In this document: one piece after another, positions 17,869 to 27,840 of the stretch
How the letters are laid out: each line of letters opens with the position of its first letter
Position numbering within the stretch: position 1 is the first letter of the stretch
Assembly (NCBI RefSeq): GCF_000186865.1
Contig: NW_008705575.1
Location: 135,108 to 186,368, forward strand
Source of the DNA: Aureococcus anophagefferens
Lineage: Eukaryota; Sar; Pelagophyceae; Pelagomonadales; Pelagomonadaceae
DNA length: 51,261 bases
Direction of reading: 5' to 3'
Position numbers and translations under genes: made by a program
Notes under the pieces: generated by a model
Databases searched by the model: none
Seen by the model: the letters and a program-made list of their open reading frames with translations, nothing else
What the model was told of the DNA's origin: nothing

Positions 17869-20800
17869 TTAGTCCCCTTCCCTAGCGGCCGGTAGCCCGT
17901 CGCCGGCGAAGACGGCGGCGACGGCGACGATGACGAGGACGACCACGCAAACGCCCATGGTCATGGCCCAGAGCACGAAGGAGCAGCAGAGGAAGTTCTC
18001 CTCGCCCTCCGTGCGCGGGTTCGCCGCGTGGGAGTCGCAGCCGAGGCAGGGGATGCAGGACTGGTCCTCGCAGTCGCCGAGGTAGCCCCCCGGCCCGCAG
18101 GACGTGCGGCCCGCGGCGTGGTCGTGGTCCGCCGGCGGCCGCGTCGTCCGCGCGACGCGGCGCGCCCACCACCGCTGGAAGGGCTGGTGGACGAGCTTCG
18201 TGACGACGACGGCGCCGAAGACGACGGACGTGAAGACGCCCGTGTACATCCAGGGGTAGAGGCGGCAGTAGTGCTCCTGCGCGAAGTTGTCCCAGTCGTC
18301 GACCTCCTCGTCGACGATGTCCTTCCAGATCTGGCAGTGCGAGTCGCGGTACGTCTTTAGGTCAAAGACGGGCCCCCACTTGTGGACCTTGTTCCGCACG
18401 ACGAAGAAGGCCCACTTGATGATGCCCGCGTGCAGGATGTAGACTGCGTAGGAGTACTGGCCAAAGTCCGCGAGGATCGGGTACGAGAGTATTTTCGCGA
18501 AGCGGCTCCGCGTGCGGCAGAGGCCGAAGACGAGGAGCGCGAGGAGCGGCTCGCCCATGAAGCGCACCGTGAGCGCCCAGAAGACGCCCCAGGTGTAGGC
18601 CATGAACAGGAAGAGGAGGCAGATGCCGTCCGTGACCCTGCCCCAGGATTCGGCCTGCGCGTCGCTGAGCTCCATGTGGAGCACGGCCTGGCCGACGATG
18701 ACGCCGATCTTGAAGGTGCCCATCTGGATCGGCGGCCACATGTGCATGATGAAGAAGCTCATGGCGATGGTGACGCAGCGCACGGGGAAGACCAAGGCCT
18801 GGATCGCCGCCGCGCGCCGCGCGATGTCCATCGGGGTCCCCACGGGCCGCGCCTTGACGGACCGCTGGAACCAGTTGAAGAGCACCAAAAAGAAGATCTG
18901 GGACGTGAGGTACCAGCAGTGGGTCATGACGAGCTGGCCCTCGCGGAAGCCGACGATCCACCCGCCCTGCATGACCAAAACAAGAAACCACCAGACCCAG
19001 GCCAGCGTGACGCTCTCGCAGGGGATGAGCTGGATGGGCGTCTCGATGGCCAGCCCGACGAGATAGACCGGAAAGAGGGGCACGGCGCCGGCCTTGAGCA
19101 TGTTCCACGTCGACGACCGCACCTTGTCGTGCTGCATCGAGACCGACATGCCCGCGAGGAGCATGAAGACGACGGTTCGATAGAACTGCGACATGTCGCC
19201 GTAGCCGACGCCGTCGGTCCAGGCGTGCGCCGGGCAGTAGGCCCGCAGGTGGCCCCGGACGATCCAGAGGCAGAGCACCGCGCGCAGCCCCGCGATGGCC
19301 TCCATGTTCACGGCCTTCGCGTCCAGGGTCTTCGCGCCGCCGCGCCGCGCGTCCACGAGATCCGCCAGCTCCTGCACCGTCGGGTTCCGCGCGACGTCGC
19401 CGTCGGCGACGGCGTCGTCCCCAAAGGTCTCGCGGAGCTGGCGCGCCAACGTGATGCCGTTGAGGCTGTCGAGGCCGACGGACGCGAGGCGGTCGCCGCC
19501 GCCCGCGCGGACGCCCGTGACCCGCAGGATCGCGCCCACAATCAACGCCTTCGAGCCGCCGGAGGAGCAGGGCGCGGCCTCGGCCGCGGGCCTGTGTGGA
19601 ATTCAACCACTGGTTTGGGTGGTCCTGACCAAACTTCAGAATTCTCTAGCTCGATCAAATCGAAGTCGATTCGGCTGATTTTTGGACGAATCGATTGCTC
19701 TCGTCGAGTTCTCGAAGCACAGCCGAAGAACTTGCGTCAAAACTGTCGCATATGCGCACATTGAAGTCGGGTTGAAGATTTGAATTCCACACAGCCGCGG
19801 GCTCCGCGCGGACCGCGTCGTCGATCATCGCCGCGTAGGCGCGGCACGCGGCGCGGTCCCGCTTCCCGCGGTCCGTGAGCGGCAGCGCGCGCAACGCCAC
19901 GACGCTCCGGGGCACCATGTAGGCGGGCACGTGTCCGTCGAGCTCGCGCCGCGCGCGGCCGCCTAAACCCGGCGGCGGTGTGTCGCCGCAGCCGAGGAAG
20001 ACGACCAGAGCATCGTCGACCACGACGGCGCACGCGTCGGCCACCACCGCGCCCGACCGCCGCGCGGCGGCGACGCAGTGGTGCTCGACGTCGCCGAGCT
20101 CGATGCGGAAGCCGCGGATCTTGACGACGTCGTCGCTTCGTCCGCGGTGCACGAGCCGGTGGCGCGCGCCCGCGACGACGAACGCCCCGGCCGGGTCGCC
20201 GGGCGCCGCCGCCTCGAGCACGGCGAGGTCCGCGCAGTCGTAGAGCGGGCCGCCGGCCGCGTCGCGGAGCTTGCGCGCCGTCGCCGCGGCGTCGCCGACG
20301 TAGCGCGCGAACAACTGGGGCCTGGGCAGCAAAAGGGTGATTCAACGTCGCTTCAAAGTGAGTGTTCCGCGCGCGCGCGTTCCGACAAAAGCATCCACGC
20401 TTCGAGGCCGTTCCAAGAGATGATCGCTCGTCCAAAAATCAGCCGAAACGAGTGGAAAACGGCCGAGATATGAGCCTTTGAAGTTGGGAATTTCGCTCTC
20501 TTTTGCTGCCCTGGCTGGGGCCCGCGGAGGTGCAGGTTCCCGACGGCGCCGCCGGGCGCCGTCCGCCCGTCGCCGTCGACGACCAGGGGGACGACGCGGC
20601 CGTCGAGCGGCGCGCCGAGGGGCAGCGGGCCGTCGGCTTCCGCGCCGTCGAACGCGAGCTGCGCCGCGACGTCGAGAAAGAGCGAGCTCGACGCCTCCGT
20701 GGACCCGTAGATGGAGACGAGGCGGGCGAGATGCGGGCATGCGTCCACGGCCCGCCGGCAGAGCGCGCGGTCCGGCGCCTCGCCCATCAAGACGACGACG

Positions 20801-21669
20801 CGGACGTGGTCGGGCAGCGGGCCGACGTGGTCCAACGTGCCCCGCAAGAGGCTCGGCACCATCAACAGCCGCGCGCAGCGGATGGTCTTCAAAACGTCCC
20901 AGAAGGCCGCGAGGCCGAGGTCGCCGACGTCGGGCAAGATGTGGAGCACGGGCCGCCCGGACGGGCAGAGGAGCGGCTCCAGCAGCTCGTAGAGGGAATG
21001 GGTCGTCGTGCAGTGGCTCTTATTGACGCAGCTCTCCGAGTCCGCGTAGGGCAGCGACGCCCAGGTCCAGTCGAGGCGGTGCTGGAAGGAGTGTTCGCGC
21101 CGCTCGATGAGCTTCGGGGCGCCCGTGGACCCGGAGCTCGACAGGATGACGCCGCCGCCGGCGGAAGACGGCGGACACGCGGCGTCGTCGGGGTGGACCT
21201 TGGCGCCGCCGCCCTTCGGCGACGCGTCGCGCCAGCCGTCGGCGTCGAGGTCGCCGAGGGCGACGTCGGGCGCGTCGAAGCCCGGCGGCGGCGCGTCGCG
21301 GTCGCGGACGACGACGCCCGCGCCCGACGCCGCGGCGATCGCCGCGACGCGGGTCCCGGGGTAGTCCGGGGCCAGGGGCACGAAGACGCGGCCGAGCCGG
21401 CTGCAGGCGAGGAGCAGGGCCGCGTAGTCGGCGCCCCGCGCGCCGTAGAAGGCCACGGGCGAACCAGCGCCGCCGCCGCGGGCCTCGAGGCCCGCGGCGA
21501 GGCGCAGGGCGCGGCGCAGGAGCGCGTCGTAGGTCCGCGACACCCCCGCGACGGGCTCGACGACGGCGAGGTCGCCGGGCCGGGCCGCGGCGACGGCGGC
21601 GAACTGGTCGAACCAGGACTGCGGCGGCGCCGCCGCCGGCGCCCCGTCCTTCGTCTCCTCGTCGGCCAT
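17869..21669 (-). CDS. NRPS-like fusion: adenylation, carrier and acyltransferase-3 domains
   Basis: Three exons: 21669-20522, 20321-19803, 19591-17869 (3390 nt, 1129 residues). Residues 20-540 form an AMP-binding adenylation domain: SSSGSTGAPK (A3) near 176, YGSTE (A5) near 318, YDCADLA and GRSDDVVKIRGFRIELGDVE (A7/A8) near 420-455, and LPLTDRGKRDR (A10) with its catalytic Lys. A carrier domain follows with SVGLDSLNG at about 593, whose Ser would carry phosphopantetheine. From about 645 a membrane acyltransferase-3 (OafA-like) domain has AGLRAVLCLWIVRGHLR and many helices (QYSYAVYILHAG), ending in a Cys-rich loop and a last helix. It could activate an amino or aryl acid, tether it and transfer it to an acceptor at a membrane. 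The substrate is not predictable by eye. Both introns are introners. Confidence 0.85.
19592..19794 (-). mobile_element. Introner element, family A (copy A1)
   Basis: A 203-bp element with a perfect 15-bp terminal inverted repeat (CTGTGTGGAATTCAA), flanked by the exact duplicate CCGCGGGC (19584-19591, 19795-19802). The host gene is on the minus strand: the donor is GC (GCCCGCGG), the acceptor AG comes from the element, phase 2. Splicing restores RAEPAAEAAPC, in the linker between the adenylation and carrier domains. Its interior is inverted relative to most A copies. Confidence 0.94.
20322..20513 (-). mobile_element. Introner element, family B (copy B3)
   Basis: A 192-bp element with ends CAGGGCAGC and GCTGCCCAG in the gene sense. 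The target duplicate matches at 7 of 8 positions (GCCCCAGC in the intron, GCCCCAGT in the exon). The donor is GC, the acceptor AG, phase 2. Splicing restores RGPQLFARYVGD, a motif expected in adenylation domains, which supports exact removal. Confidence 0.93.
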
Positions 21670-21872
21670 GGGCACGCCTCGAGGAAGCCTGGAGTTACAT
21701 CCGAAGATAAAGTTGAGGTACAGTATTTGCTGACACGCAAAAAGTAAAAAATCGCAAAAGCCCGAGCCCCGAGCTGACGAAGTCCGAAGCAATCGGAGAA
21801 GCACAAAAACCGGCCTCGATTGACGTGTCGCCGCCGAGCGCTGCGAACGCCGCCAACAAGCGGCTTGCAACT

Positions 21873-22715
21873 ATGCGCACGCCTACGAATCTCGCACTGC
21901 TCGCGAGCCTCGCGCCGCTGCATGTCGCGAGCCTGCGCCTCGCCCGTCCCGGGTCCTGGCCGTCGCGCACGCGCATGATGCGGCGGCGCGCGGCGACGCT
22001 CGAGCGCGCGGCGACGCTCGAGAAGGACGTCGTCTTCGCCGACGCGCTCGAGAAGGACTTGGTATACGCCGACGCGCTCGAGCGCATCGACGTGCTGTAC
22101 CCGGCGGCGCCGGCGCCCGTGCTCGCGGCGGCGCCCGCGCTCGCGGCGGCGCCCGCGCTCGCGGCGCCGGCGCTCGACGCGCCGGCGCCCGCGCGCGCGT
22201 CGTTTTTGGACCGGCACCCGCTCGCGGCCAAGAGCCTGAGCATGGGCCTCACCTACGGCCTCGCGGACATTGCCGCGCAGGCGTTCGCGGCCTTTGCCGG
22301 CGGCGAGGTGCTGCCGCTCGCGCAGCGCGTGCGCCGCAGCGTGGCGCTCATGGGCGTCGGCCTTTTTTTCGTCGGCCCGCTGCTGGCCGTGTGGTTCGAC
22401 TTCCTGGAGAAGGTCCTGCCGGGCCGGCGGAAGCGCGCCGTCGTCGGCCGCGCCGCGCTCGACCAATCCATCCAGACGCCGTTCATGATCTCGCTCATCT
22501 TCGCGCTGACGACGCTCGCCGAGGGCCACTCGCCCGCCGTCGCCGTCGCGAAGATCCAGGCGAAGCTGCTGCCGACCTGGTGGGCCTGCGTCGGCGTCTG
22601 GACGCCGGTGCAACTCGTGAACCAGGGCGTCGTGCCGCTCAAGTACCGCGTCTTCTTCCAGTCCGTCGTCGCCTTCTTCTGGGACGCGTGGATGTCCATC
22701 GTCTCCCACGGCTAG
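21873..22715 (+). CDS. Mpv17/PMP22-family membrane protein
   Basis: 280 codons from the ATG at 21873. The N-terminus (LALLASLAPLHVASLRL) looks like a signal or transit sequence, and an Ala/Pro-rich spacer with three repeats of TLEKD/ALEKD type follows. The family domain begins near residue 110: FLDRHPLAAKSLSMGLTYG, RVRRSVALMGVGLFFVGPLL, LDQSIQTPFMISLIF, WWACVGVWTPVQLVN, and the family-typical end YRVFFQSVVAFFWDAWMS. Mpv17 proteins are four-helix channels or transporters of peroxisomal or mitochondrial (in algae possibly plastid) membranes. The compartment here is not determined. The gene is divergent from the fusion gene, 203 bp between start codons. Confidence 0.88.
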   Translation: MRTPTNLALLASLAPLHVASLRLARPGSWPSRTRMMRRRAATLERAATLEKDVVFADALEKDLVYADALERIDVLYPAAPAPVLAAAPALAAAPALAAPALDAPAPARASFLDRHPLAAKSLSMGLTYGLADIAAQAFAAFAGGEVLPLAQRVRRSVALMGVGLFFVGPLLAVWFDFLEKVLPGRRKRAVVGRAALDQSIQTPFMISLIFALTTLAEGHSPAVAVAKIQAKLLPTWWACVGVWTPVQLVNQGVVPLKYRVFFQSVVAFFWDAWMSIVSHG

Positions 22716-22735
22716 GGGGCGTCCTAACATATTTC

Positions 22736-22759
22736 ACATATCCCGCCGGCGGGATATGT
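22736..22759. other. 24-bp perfect palindrome
   Basis: ACATATCCCGCC followed by its exact reverse complement, 20 bp past the Mpv17 stop. An alternative longer stem pairs CTAACATAT (22724-22732) with ATATGTTAG (22754-22762). It may act as a 3'-end hairpin or as a binding site for a dimeric factor between this gene and the next one. Confidence 0.6.
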
Positions 22760-22863
22760 TAGTCCGGTACGTGAGTGGCGTCCGTGGTGCCCCGGGTTCG
22801 AGATGGCTCGCTTCCGTCGAGCCTTGCCCTTCAACATCTGACAAGAAACCGATTGCGCTCTCG

Positions 22864-23004
22864 CATGGCACATTAAAGAGAGCGCCCAGCCCCTCGCGGC
22901 GCGACTGCCGTGGCACACTCCTAAAGCGAGCGCCCGGTCCCTCGCGGCGCGGCGCCCGCATGGCACGCTAAAGAGAGCGCGGCGCCCGGGCCCTCGCGCG
23001 CGCG
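22864..23004. repeat. Three imperfect tandem units of about 48 bp before the next gene
   Basis: Units begin near 22864, 22910 and 22959, each with TGGCAC, then TAAAG-GAGCGC and a CCCTCGCGGCGCG block. The array ends at the ATG of the 959-residue protein at 23007, so it lies in the promoter or 5' leader. Repeated protein-binding sites are possible. Confidence 0.65.
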
Positions 23005-23006
23005 CC

Positions 23007-26000
23007 ATGGCCGACGACGAGGACCGCAGCCCGCTGGCGGCGCGGCGCGCCCTCGTCGGCGACGCGCTGCAGACGCTCCAGGCCCTGGACCTCGTCTTCC
23101 ACCTGCCGGCCCTGCGGCTCCTCGACGAGTCGCAGCTGGCGTCGTCGGCGCACCGGGCCCTCGAGGACGAGGAGGCCGACGAGCTGGACGCCGCGGAGAC
23201 GCTCCTCAACGAGCTCGACCGGGACCGCGAGCTCGTCGGCTGGCGCCGCGTGACGAACTGGCACGACAAGAAGGAGAACCGCGCGCGGCACCACGCCAAG
23301 GTGCCCCACGACGACGAGCTCAAATTGCTCTTGGAGACGCGGGAGGTCCACGCGGGCCAGAAGGTGCGGCCGCCGCGGAGCGACGACGCGCCGACCTACA
23401 AGGTGCGCCTCAAGCACGCGCGCGGCGAGGTCTGGCACGAACCGGCGTCCCGCGACCTGTACGAGGCGCAGTACGCGTCCGGCACGCCGCCGTGGGTGCC
23501 GCCGCTCGAGCTCACGGCCGCCGAGGCCGCGCTGCTGAGCGGCCACGACGAGCGGGCGCGGGCCGACGGCAACATCCGCAACTCGCTCAAGCACAACCCG
23601 GGCTTTTTGCAGTTCATGAAGGTGAAGATGGAGTTGAAGGCCAAGGCGAAGCAGGCGAAGCACGAGGCGTCGCTCGGCGCGCGCCTGGGCAAGCACCTCG
23701 ACGCCTACGTCGAGGAGTCGACGCAGCGCATGGACATGGCGCGGCGGCGGCGCCAGGAGGAGGAGGCCGCGCGCGCCAAGGCCGAGCTGCCCAACAACGC
23801 CGCGGGCTTCCTCGGCATGCTCCGCGCGGCGGGCAAGCTCAAGAAGAAGGCGGCGCTCGCGCAGGCGCGCAAGGCGGCCCAGGTGCCCTTCTACGAGGCC
23901 TACCGGCCCGGGCGCCGCCTCACGGACAGCGTCGCGGTCCGCGTCGGCAGCGACGACGCGTCGGGCGACTCGGCCTACGGGCCGAGCGCGGGCCGGAACC
24001 TGTGTGCAAATCAACCGCTGGTTTGGGACGTCCCGACCAAACTTTGAAATTCTCTAGCTCGGTCAAATCGAAGTCGATTCGGCTAATTTTTGGACGAATC
24101 GATTGCTCTCATCAAGTTCTCGAAGCACAGCCGAAGAGCTTGTGTCGAAATATTCGAATACGCGCACATTGAAGTCGGGTTGAAGATTTGATTTGCACAC
24201 AGGCCGGAACCGGCGCTTCGGCGCGATGCGCAGGGAGATGGCGAACCACCGCGCGAAGCAGCAGCGCAAGCGCGCGTCGGGCGTCGTGCACCACGCGCGC
24301 GCCTTCGGCGGCGGCGGCGCGTCGCAGCCGCCGTCGTCCGACGCGACGGCCGCGACCGCCGCGCCGCGACCGCCGCCGCCCGGCCGGCCGACGCTGTCGC
24401 CGGAGCTCCTCGAGCGCCACGCGACGGCGGAGGCGAAGAAGCACCGCGAGAGCTTGTTGGCGGGCGACGTCGACGAGTTCTTCCCCGCGCCGCCGTCGGA
24501 CGGCGACGGCGGCTCCGCGGCGTCGGCGCGCCCGGACGCCTTCGCGCGCCTCGCGCGCCAGTCGACGCGGGCGGCCCAGTCGCGGCTCTCCGCGCGCCTC
24601 GAGCGCGAGCGCGCGTCGCTCCGCGTGTCCATCCGCAAGTTCCGGCCGGGCCTCGGCGGGCCTTCGCCCGCGAAGCCGCCGCCGGCGATCCCCGTGCGGT
24701 CCACGGCCGACGCCTGTGTGCAAATCAAATCTTCAACCCGACTTCAATGTGCGCGTATTCGAATGTTTTGACACGAGCACTTCCGCCGTGCTTCGAGAAC
24801 TCGCTGAGAGCAATCGATTCGTCCAAAAATCAGCCGAATCGACTTCGATGTGACCGAGCTAGAGAATTCTGAAGTTTGGCCCCGACGTCCCAGCTCACTG
24901 GTTGATTTGCACACAGGCCGACGCGGTCCACGCGCAGTACTACCAGGCGCAGATGGCCTCCGCGGCGAAGCGGCTGAGCGGCCTCTTCTTCCACGCGGGC
25001 TGCGTGAAGCGCGTGCAGAAGAAGGCGTCCGCGACGGTCGCGCTCTGCGTCGCGCGCGGCGTCCAGGCCGCCGTGCGGCGCCTCGTGGCCCTCGACAGCG
25101 TCGAGACGGCGGCGCTCGGCGCCGTCAAGGCCGCGAGCCTCGTCCAGCGCCTCGCGCGGCGCGCGTCCGTGCGGCGGCGGAAGAAGGGCGAGGCCATGGT
25201 CCACCTGCTGGGCTCCATGGTGGGCCTCAAGGAGAAGCTGGGCCTCAAGGTCAAGGAGCAGCGCGCCTGGAAGCAGCTCATGGCCGCGCGGGGCGACGTC
25301 GAGGCCAAGGAGGCCAAGGCGCTCGAGGCGACGGCGGTCGAGGCCGTGCGGCTCGGCCGGCGCATGGAGGCCCACGACCCGCTGGCCCGGCTCGACGCGC
25401 CGGGCCACTGCGCCGGGAGTCCCGTGCTCGACGCGCTGCGCACCTACGGCCAGCGGGGCCAGCTGTTATCGGTGCCCACGGGCGAGTCCGTGCTCTCGCG
25501 GATGCGCGCGCTCGTCGACCAGAGGCGCGCCTACCCGGACCGCGCGCGCGCGGCCCAGGGCGCGCTCGACGACGGCTCCGGCGCGCCGGACAAGTGGTGG
25601 CAGTTCCGGCCCGGCGAGTCGGACCTGGCGTGGAACGAGTGGTGCGACGCGGACGACCCGTTTTATCGGGAGTACTGGGACACGTTTCTCCCCAAGCCCG
25701 AGCCCGAGCCGCTGAAGCGCTACGACGGCCCGCCGAGGCACGTCGCGGCCCTCTACGACGAGGCCGGCAAGCCCTGGAAGCCGCCGGCGCCGACGCTCGA
25801 GCAGCGCATCGGCGCGCCGATGCCGCTCGTCGCCGTCGACAGCGACGACGACGACGACGACGACTTCCGGAGCCGGAAAAGGGACCCGCGCCTCGACCGC
25901 AAGGACCGCAAGCGGCGCAAGGAGCAGAAGAAGAAGCGCGAGAAGAAGCCCAAGAACGTGAAGCCGTCGAACCTCGCGAAGCCGGTGCCGAAGCCCGCGC

Positions 26001-26308
26001 CGCCCAAGCCCGCGCCGCCCAAGCCCGCGCTCCCGCCGCCGAAGCGGCCGCCGCCGCCGCGGCCCAGCGACCCGTCGACGCCGCCGACGCCCGAGCCGGC
26101 CGCGACGCGCCGCGCGCCGCCGCGGGGGACGGTCCTCGGGTCCGCGAACTTCGCGGCCGGCGCGGCCTTCGCGAACGCGCCCGCGACGCCCCAGGCCGAC
26201 GCGTCCGGCGCCGCCGCCGGCGCCGCCTTCGGCATCTCGCCCAACGCCGCGCGGCGGCGCCAGCAGACCACGGTCCAGCGCCCGGGCCGCAACGCGTTCT
26301 CGATGTAA
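23007..26308 (+). CDS. Large basic hypothetical protein with two introners
   Basis: Exons 23007-23991, 24203-24705 and 24917-26308 (2880 nt, 959 residues). I do not recognise a family. Residues 1-330 are charged and helical with the conserved-looking stretches VGWRRVTNWHDKKEN and NSLKHNPGFLQFMKVKME. The middle carries long basic helices (VQRLARRASVRRRKKGEA, KEKLGLKVKEQRAWKQLMA) that could be IQ-like calmodulin-binding segments. A WWQFRPGESDLAWNEWCD block lies near residue 720, followed by an acidic run of Asp, a Lys/Arg-rich nuclear-localisation-like run and Pro/Lys repeats. The last 70 residues are Ala/Gly-rich. A nuclear or cytoskeletal scaffold is possible but unproven. Confidence 0.75.
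24000..24202 (+). mobile_element. Introner element, family A (copy A2)
   Basis: A 203-bp element with perfect 15-bp inverted ends (CTGTGTGCAAATCAA), flanked by the exact duplicate GCCGGAAC (23992-23999, 24203-24210). Donor GC, acceptor AG, phase 1; splicing restores SAGRNRRFG. Forward orientation (the CCGCTGGTTTGG side is 5'). Confidence 0.95.
24714..24916 (+). mobile_element. Introner element, family A (copy A3), opposite orientation to A2
   Basis: A 203-bp element with the same inverted ends as A2, flanked by the exact duplicate GCCGACGC (24706-24713, 24917-24924). Donor GC, acceptor AG, phase 0; splicing restores RSTADAVHAQ. Its interior is the reverse complement of A2's although both lie in the same gene and the same transcript direction. 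Confidence 0.95.
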
Positions 26309-26329
26309 CCCTTGAGCAACTCGCGGCGC

Positions 26330-26345
26330 CCGGGAGCGCTCCCGG
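26330..26345. other. 16-bp palindrome in 3' flank
   Basis: CCGGGAGCGCTCCCGG, a perfect palindrome 21 bp beyond the stop of the 959-residue protein gene. It could form a strong hairpin in the 3' UTR or mark transcript end processing; no function is shown. Confidence 0.45.
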
Positions 26346-26438
26346 AGCACTCGGCAGGCCGGAGCGCGCGGGGAGCGCTGCAGCGTGTGCCGAGTTAGTT
26401 GAGGTCGAAGGTGACCTGGCTTCCCGGGCAGCCCCGCC

Positions 26439-27728
26439 ATGGGCGCGCTCCGATGGACGTGGGCGCTCGCGCTGGCGGCGGCGGCGCCGACGAGCCTGCC
26501 GCCGCGGCTGATGCACCCGGGCGACACCATGTCCATGGGCGCGCTGCGCCTGCCCGACGCGCTCGGCGACCTGCTCGGCGCCTACGCGGGCGCGCAATGG
26601 TACTACTTCGTGGGCCACCTCGCGTCCCGGGCGGACCCGGACGTCCTCTTCAGCGTCGAGTTCCAGATCCTGCGCGTGCGCGAACTCGCCGGCCTCCCGC
26701 CCGTGACGTTTTCGCTGATCGGCGTCGGCGACGAGCGCGACGGAAGCACGTACCACTACGCGCTCGAGGCCGGCGGCGCAACGCTCGACGCGCCGACCTG
26801 GGACCGCTTCGGCGTCGCGTCCCACGACCTCGACGGTAAAGCGTGCATCAACTACACCTACGTCGGCGGCCCCGGCGTCGGCCTCGCGGGGTCGTCCTAC
26901 GCGTTGACGGCGCGCGCGACGGCGACGACGAAGCCCGGCGGCGGGAAGGCGGCCGTCGCCGCGTCGCTCGAACTCGCCGACGCGCGCGGGACCATGCTCG
27001 AGGGCGCGTCGGGCGCGCTGCTCAACACCTACGAGTTCTCCCAGCCGCGCCTGGACGTCGCCGGCGGCTTTTTAAAAATCGGCGACGAGACGATCGCCGT
27101 CGGCGGCGGGTCCCTGTGGAACGACATGCAGACCATCTTCACGGCCTTCAACGGGACCCTCCCGAGGCGCTTCGGCGCCGCGCTGCCGCCGACGTACCAG
27201 TGGCTCTCCCTCACGCTCGACGGCGGCGCGTGCCTCGAACTCTCGTCGCTGTGGCACGTCCACGAAAACCAGTGGCGCTCCGGGAACAAGTCGGGCCGCC
27301 CGGCGCGCACGGGCTTCGGCGTCTTCTACCGGCCGCGGCAAGCCGACGCCTACGCCTACGCGGGCGGCGGCTACCCCGTCGTGCCGCTCCACGACTGCGC
27401 GCCGGGCGACGACGCGCCGCCGGACTGCCCCTACCCGGAGGGCGTGCCCTGGGATTTTTCCGTGGACGTCTTCGATGGCGCGCACTGGACGAGCCCGGAC
27501 ACGAACCGCACCTACGCGACGGCGCTCGAGGTCACGCTCGGCGCGCGCCTCGCCGCGGACGTCGGCCACGACGCGCTCTACGTCTACCAGATCGTCGACA
27601 ACGGCGAGGCCGTCCTGTCGACGAGCACGGAGAGCGTCGCCGCCGCGCGCGTCTTCGACCGGCCCCGCGGCGAGCCCGGCGCCGCGCTCGTCGGCGCCGC
27701 GGTCGTCGAGCAGTACGGCTACAACTAA
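26439..27728 (+). CDS. Secreted AttH/CrtC-like (lipocalin-fold) protein
   Basis: 429 codons with a signal peptide (WTWALALAAAAPTSLP). The opening QWYYFVGHLASRADPDVLFS and FSVEFQILRV resembles the EWWY-x-GHL motif of the AttH / hydroxyneurosporene synthase (CrtC) superfamily, which has two lipocalin-like barrels. The second barrel begins near QWLSLTLDGGACLELSSLW, again as in the family. N-glycosylation sites and several Cys fit an extracellular or lumenal product. Bacterial CrtC hydrates carotenoids; whether this protein is an enzyme is not known. The call rests on a few motifs and the length, so alternatives remain open. Confidence 0.6.
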   Translation: MGALRWTWALALAAAAPTSLPPRLMHPGDTMSMGALRLPDALGDLLGAYAGAQWYYFVGHLASRADPDVLFSVEFQILRVRELAGLPPVTFSLIGVGDERDGSTYHYALEAGGATLDAPTWDRFGVASHDLDGKACINYTYVGGPGVGLAGSSYALTARATATTKPGGGKAAVAASLELADARGTMLEGASGALLNTYEFSQPRLDVAGGFLKIGDETIAVGGGSLWNDMQTIFTAFNGTLPRRFGAALPPTYQWLSLTLDGGACLELSSLWHVHENQWRSGNKSGRPARTGFGVFYRPRQADAYAYAGGGYPVVPLHDCAPGDDAPPDCPYPEGVPWDFSVDVFDGAHWTSPDTNRTYATALEVTLGARLAADVGHDALYVYQIVDNGEAVLSTSTESVAAARVFDRPRGEPGAALVGAAVVEQYGYN

Positions 27729-27840
27729 GCGCGGGGGATCGACCCGCGCGGCGCCGGCTCGGACGGACGTCGTCGCTTAGGACCGCGACCTCGGGGACGG
27801 GAGAGGGAGCTGCGCGAACTTCGGTGCGCTTTCACAGGGC

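Noticed and set aside
22780..22830. Possible tRNA B-box (GGGTTCGAGA)
   Set aside because: No flanking stems, A-box or acceptor pairing could be found on either strand, so a tRNA is not supported.
24000..24016. GT inside the introner end (CTGTG) as the splice donor
   Set aside because: With the AG at the far end it would leave 10 extra bases and break the frame in every host gene; the duplicated GY site restores it.
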